A DNA stretch of 64,000 bases from Neonectria sp. B-13 (Eukaryota; Ascomycota; Sordariomycetes; Hypocreales; Nectriaceae), in the NCBI GenBank assembly GCA_002682825.1, contig NOKP01000002.1, positions 3,847,378 to 3,911,377 on the forward strand, given 5' to 3'. The notes below the pieces were generated by a model that was given only the letters and a program-made list of their open reading frames with translations, ran no database searches and was not told the origin of the DNA. Shown here piece after piece: positions 60,766 to 64,000 of this stretch (positions are counted from its first letter, which is position 1; the number at the start of each line of letters is the position of its first letter). Both the position numbers and the translations under genes were made by a program.

Positions 60766-61885
60766 ATGCGGTCCAAGAAGTTCCTGTTGCTTGCCTTCTG
60801 GGCCTCCATGGCGTTCGCCACTAGCCTCGAAAAACTGCTCAAGAGTCAGGTCGACTGGCGCATCAACAAATCGAGGAATGTAACATGCTTGGATACCTCG
60901 ACAGTAACCCCATATGAGGTAACTCTCCATGTCTTGAAACGGGATCGAAAACACCGATTGAACCAGCTAACTGACGTTGGGACTTGGTAGGACCATTTTG
61001 GTTGCAAGCCAAAAATACAACTCAAAAAGGGCCATTGCAAACCAAACTGGTTTCGAGAGGTAAGTGATCCTATCCTATTCACACGTCAACCATATGAAGA
61101 GTTAATGTGTTTCTAGTGCCAGGATTACTGTGAAATGACCACCCAGTGGTGGCATGGCCTGGAGTCACCTTTCCGCAGGAGCAGCTGTAGCCGCGAACCA
61201 TGCAGGCTTGAGCCAGAAATACCAAACGGGATCCGTCCCACGTGGAACTGGACGGCGCAAATCAATAAAAGAACTTTCACCATGGGTTCTAATTTCAACT
61301 TCCTTTCTCCCAATCTGACAACGGGCAGCGTCTCCCTGGACAAACCTGCAAAGGTGTACAATGATTGCGGTTACTGGACATTTATCCCGAATATTGTCAG
61401 GTGAGCATGACTCTCTCTCGTTGTATTGTCGAAATAGCACTCTAACATTCAACCTAAGGTCTTGTGGCTTGACAGTCGATGGAAGTAAACACCAATTTTG
61501 GCTGATCACTTGGTGCTCGGGGGTGAAAGAAAAAAGTGAATGTGCCACCTCTGTCCACCAAAAGAAAATTGACCCAAAGAAAGATTTCAACAAGAATTCC
61601 ATGTTCGAGCCAGAGGGAGAAATCGTCTTTGTGGCAACTGACTGCGATTTTCCCGGAAAACGTCTGCCGTTCTGCAAGCAGCATCCTACATACCTGAAGA
61701 AAGGGGTTTCCATTGACCCTCAAGTTCACGAAGATTACTTGGAAACCTTCAGGTACCGGAAGAGGGAAGGCAAGTCTCTTAAACATGTTTACGAAATGTG
61801 TATGAGGGGAGAGTGGCCGCCGAAGAAGGAGACATCGAAGGCAGCAGATGGCAAAAAGGAGGATGAATCAGATGACAAAGAGTAG
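60766..61885 (+). CDS. Unrecognised secreted Cys-containing protein with acidic/basic tail
   Basis: Four exons (60766-60918, 60991-61059, 61117-61400, 61459-61885) with 57-72-bp GT-AG introns give 310 residues. The first residues, MRSKKFLLLAFWASMAFA, form a clear signal peptide. The mature part has about a dozen Cys, including CKPKIQLKKGHC, CQDYCEM and CSREPC, which could form disulfides, plus N-glycosylation sites (NVT, NWT, NLT). Trp/Tyr-rich motifs (TQWWHGLESPF, YNDCGYWTFIP) are unusual. The C-terminus after about residue 270 is a Lys/Glu/Asp/Ser-rich tail. I do not recognise a family. An effector, wall-associated or spore protein are all possible. The TAG stop lies inside the charged repeat, and the same frame stays open for 16 more codons. 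Confidence 0.75.
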
Positions 61886-61936
61886 CAGAAATCAGATGAC
61901 AAAGAGGAGAAGGAAAAGGAATCAGATGAGAAATAG
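61886..61936 (+). other. In-frame extension of the acidic tail beyond the stop codon
   Basis: Directly after the TAG of the secreted-protein gene the same frame continues for 16 codons (QKSDDKEEKEKESDEK) before a second TAG. It repeats the ESDDKE-like unit seen just before the first stop, so the first TAG interrupts a tandem-repeat tail. This points to a recent nonsense change or to readthrough. Confidence 0.6.
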
Positions 61937-61999
61937 GAGCAGTCTTAGTAATAGCCAGCAAAGCCTACTGTTTTTAATTAGCTACATTTCCCCTCCAAA

Positions 62000-63876
62000 T
62001 TACAGTCTCGATCCCCTCTCTTCAATCTTTCTCATTTCTCTCACCTCCTTCCTCAGGATCTTCCCAGATGGACTCCGCGGCACTGTTTCAATAAACCGGA
62101 CGCCACCTCTTAGGCGCTTATGGTCTGATACCTTGGACCTCACGTACTCTGCCAAGTCCGCTTCTGAGATCTTGCCTTTTGCTTGCGGGGCAAGGACAAC
62201 GTATGCCCGTGGGACTTCAGTACCGTTCTGGACGATGCCGATGACGGCGGCGTCGATAACAGTTGGGTGCGAAGCAATGAGCCCTTCAAGCTCGGCGGGA
62301 GCGACTTGTAAGCCTTTGTACTTGATCAATTCCTGGCACGGTTAGCATCGCCGACTTGCTACTAGGCCTGTAGGAGTAGGAGTGCTTGCCTTTTTTCTGT
62401 CAACAACGAAAAGTTCCGTTCCCTCCATTCGCAAGATATCGCCAGTGCGAAGCCAGCCATCCCGCGTGAATGATTCTTGGTTGGCTTTTGGGTTGTTGTG
62501 GTATCCTTGGGTGACGATGGGTCCTTTTATGAAAGCCTCGCCCGACTCGCCCGGTTGTACATCCTGCTCATCATCGTCGACCAGCCTAGTCTCTACTTAG
62601 TATCTACCACAGTCATCAAGCCGGACAAGACTCACCTCAAGAGCACATTTGGCAGTAGAGACCCTAAACTGCCCATCGTGACAGGCTTCCCCGGAAGTGT
62701 CAGTGTAGCCGCCCCGGTTGTCTCACTCAGTCCCCATGTTTGGACCACTGAAGTGCCAAAATTCATCTTCTTCGTCGCCGCCAGCTGCAAATCTCCCGTC
62801 AACGGCGCTGCTCCACTGATCGCAACCCTCATGTGGCGGAACTGGTCTTTCACTGCCGGGTGCTTGGCGATGGCCATGAAAATGGGCGGTACGGTAAAGA
62901 AGCCTGTTATGCGCAGTTCACCGCAGTAATGCAGAAAGTCGTCGAAGTTAAACTTTGGCATCCAATAGACAATACCGCCTTCGTAGAAGGGGTTGATGAA
63001 GTAGCCTTGGACGCCAGCTATGTGGGCCGTCGGAAGATGCCCCAGGGTACGATGGTGGAATGGGTTGCCTTTGCGGGCTTCCTCGCCATATATCGGTCTA
63101 GTTACTACAGCCGGGATCGCAGCTTCAGATACGATGTTGGTGTGAGAAATGAGCATGCCTATAATGTTTTAGTTAACTAGACCAGAGCATCTTTCAAACA
63201 GGCTGAAAACTTACCCTTGGGAAGGCCGGTGGTGCCAGAAGAGTACAGGATACAAATTTTACTCCTCTCTAGCTCTCCCCTGTCTTTTATTATTTTCCAA
63301 GAGAGGCTATGTTTGAATTCGCAAGCCAAAGAACCATCAGCACTCTCAAGTTTAACTTTCGGATGGCTCTCCAGCACGAGAACATTACTCGTAGGCATTC
63401 CAGCGCTCTTCGCCGCAGCAACAGTCAGCTCCTTCAAATCCGGACTACAGACGACCAGTTTTCCGGGTCCATCGCGTATCTGTCTCGTCAGATCCTTAAC
63501 CGTGCTCCCCGGGGAGGCAGCAGAGTATATGCCACCGGCCGCAATCACGCCAAAGAACAAGCATGCGAGCGCAGACTGGCCAGTGGAGATAGTCACAACA
63601 ATGTCCTTGTCCGGACCAGTGGAGCCGATTCCATAGTGTTCTCGGAGGAAGTACGCAAAGTGTTTTGTCAAGGCTCGTGCTTGGGACTTGGTAATATATC
63701 GTTCGGGGTCTCTGGCTTCGGCGTGTATTGGAGTGTCGTCATGAGCGCGGCAGTGTTCCGAATCTGAGGACCGTCAGCAGAACCATAGAATCTACGACTG
63801 AACAGCGCATACCAAACAAAAAGGTGAGAAGGTCCAAATTAGGAACTGCAACCTCGTTTCCCTCGTTGAAAATCAT
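62000..63876 (-). CDS. 4-coumarate:CoA-ligase-like acyl-CoA synthetase, peroxisomal
   Basis: Five exons (63876-63813, 63763-63215, 63158-62636, 62585-62390, 62332-62000) give 554 residues, the usual length of the ANL adenylating family. It should activate a carboxylic acid with ATP and transfer it to CoA. Motifs: the AMP-binding P-loop ICILYSSGTTGLPKG (spanning a splice), QTWGLSETTG, GDILRM, VVDRKKELIKYKG (hinge) and PRSPSGKILRKEVR with the catalytic Lys. The C-terminus Ser-Arg-Leu is a type 1 peroxisomal targeting signal. Intron 4 has a GC donor (AAG followed by GCAAGC) and is the only way to join VVDRKK to ELIKYKG. The start at 63876 gives MIFNEGNEVAVPNLDLLTFLF, like relatives. Substrate (aromatic, fatty or other acid) is unknown. 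Confidence 0.93.
62333..62389 (-). other. GC-AG intron in the CoA-ligase gene
   Basis: 57-bp intron beginning GCAAGC and ending CCAG. There is no GT near the required junction, and the exon ends join the invariant hinge motif exactly in frame. Confidence 0.75.
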
Positions 63877-64000
63877 TATCGTGAGGGGAGTGCTTCGATT
63901 GTAGTCTTACTGAGACTGTTGGCGAGTACGCGGATGCTGACGAGGTTGAGAGAACCGGTTTCGGTCCACAAAACTAGGCTTTTGAATGATTACTTAGGAT

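Overview
The window is nuclear DNA from a filamentous ascomycete (Pezizomycotina, most likely Sordariomycetes). Evidence: GC-rich genes split by short introns (about 47-160 bp) with GTANGT-type donors and CTAAC/CTGAC-like branch sites; fungus-specific families (RIM15 kinase, Zn2Cys6 regulators, fungal rhodopsin-domain membrane protein, purine nucleoside permease, short secreted tyrosinase); and long pyrimidine-rich leaders. It is draft assembly sequence: a gap of exactly 100 N sits at 2768-2867 and is followed by 98 consecutive C.

Layout. 1-20.5 kb holds conserved housekeeping and regulatory genes: a bHLH factor (+), the TORC1 regulator NPR3 (-), an ethanolamine/choline kinase (+), a 4.6 kb gene-poor stretch full of simple repeats, and a large multi-zinc-finger protein (+). 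21-45 kb holds an MFS phosphate/glycerophosphodiester-type transporter (-), RIM15 (-), a small lysophospholipid acyltransferase (-), a bZIP factor (+), eIF3 subunit d (+) and a fungus-specific zinc-binding low-complexity protein (-). 45-51 kb looks accessory: a C2H2-type plus Zn2Cys6 transcription factor (-), a short-chain dehydrogenase (-) and a rhodopsin-domain membrane protein (-). 53-64 kb is also accessory and more AT-rich in places: a short secreted tyrosinase (+), a broken or unrecognised gene near 57.4 kb, a purine nucleoside permease (+), an unrecognised secreted Cys-containing protein (+) and a peroxisomal 4-coumarate:CoA-ligase-like enzyme (-).

How the genes may work together. NPR3 and RIM15 both belong to TORC1/nutrient signalling, but nothing shows they are co-regulated here. 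The most interesting unit is at 45-48.6 kb. An 18-bp palindrome, TTCACGGANNTCCGTGAA (an inverted CGG pair with a 4-bp spacer, a Zn2Cys6-type site), occurs once upstream of the dual-zinc-finger regulator and twice upstream of the neighbouring dehydrogenase. The two dehydrogenase copies lie within a duplicated promoter block. This suggests a self-regulated regulator-plus-enzyme module.

Exon coordinates are my own splice-site readings. Each was checked for GT/AG (or GC/AG) ends and for reading-frame continuity. No homology search was run; family names come from motif recognition.
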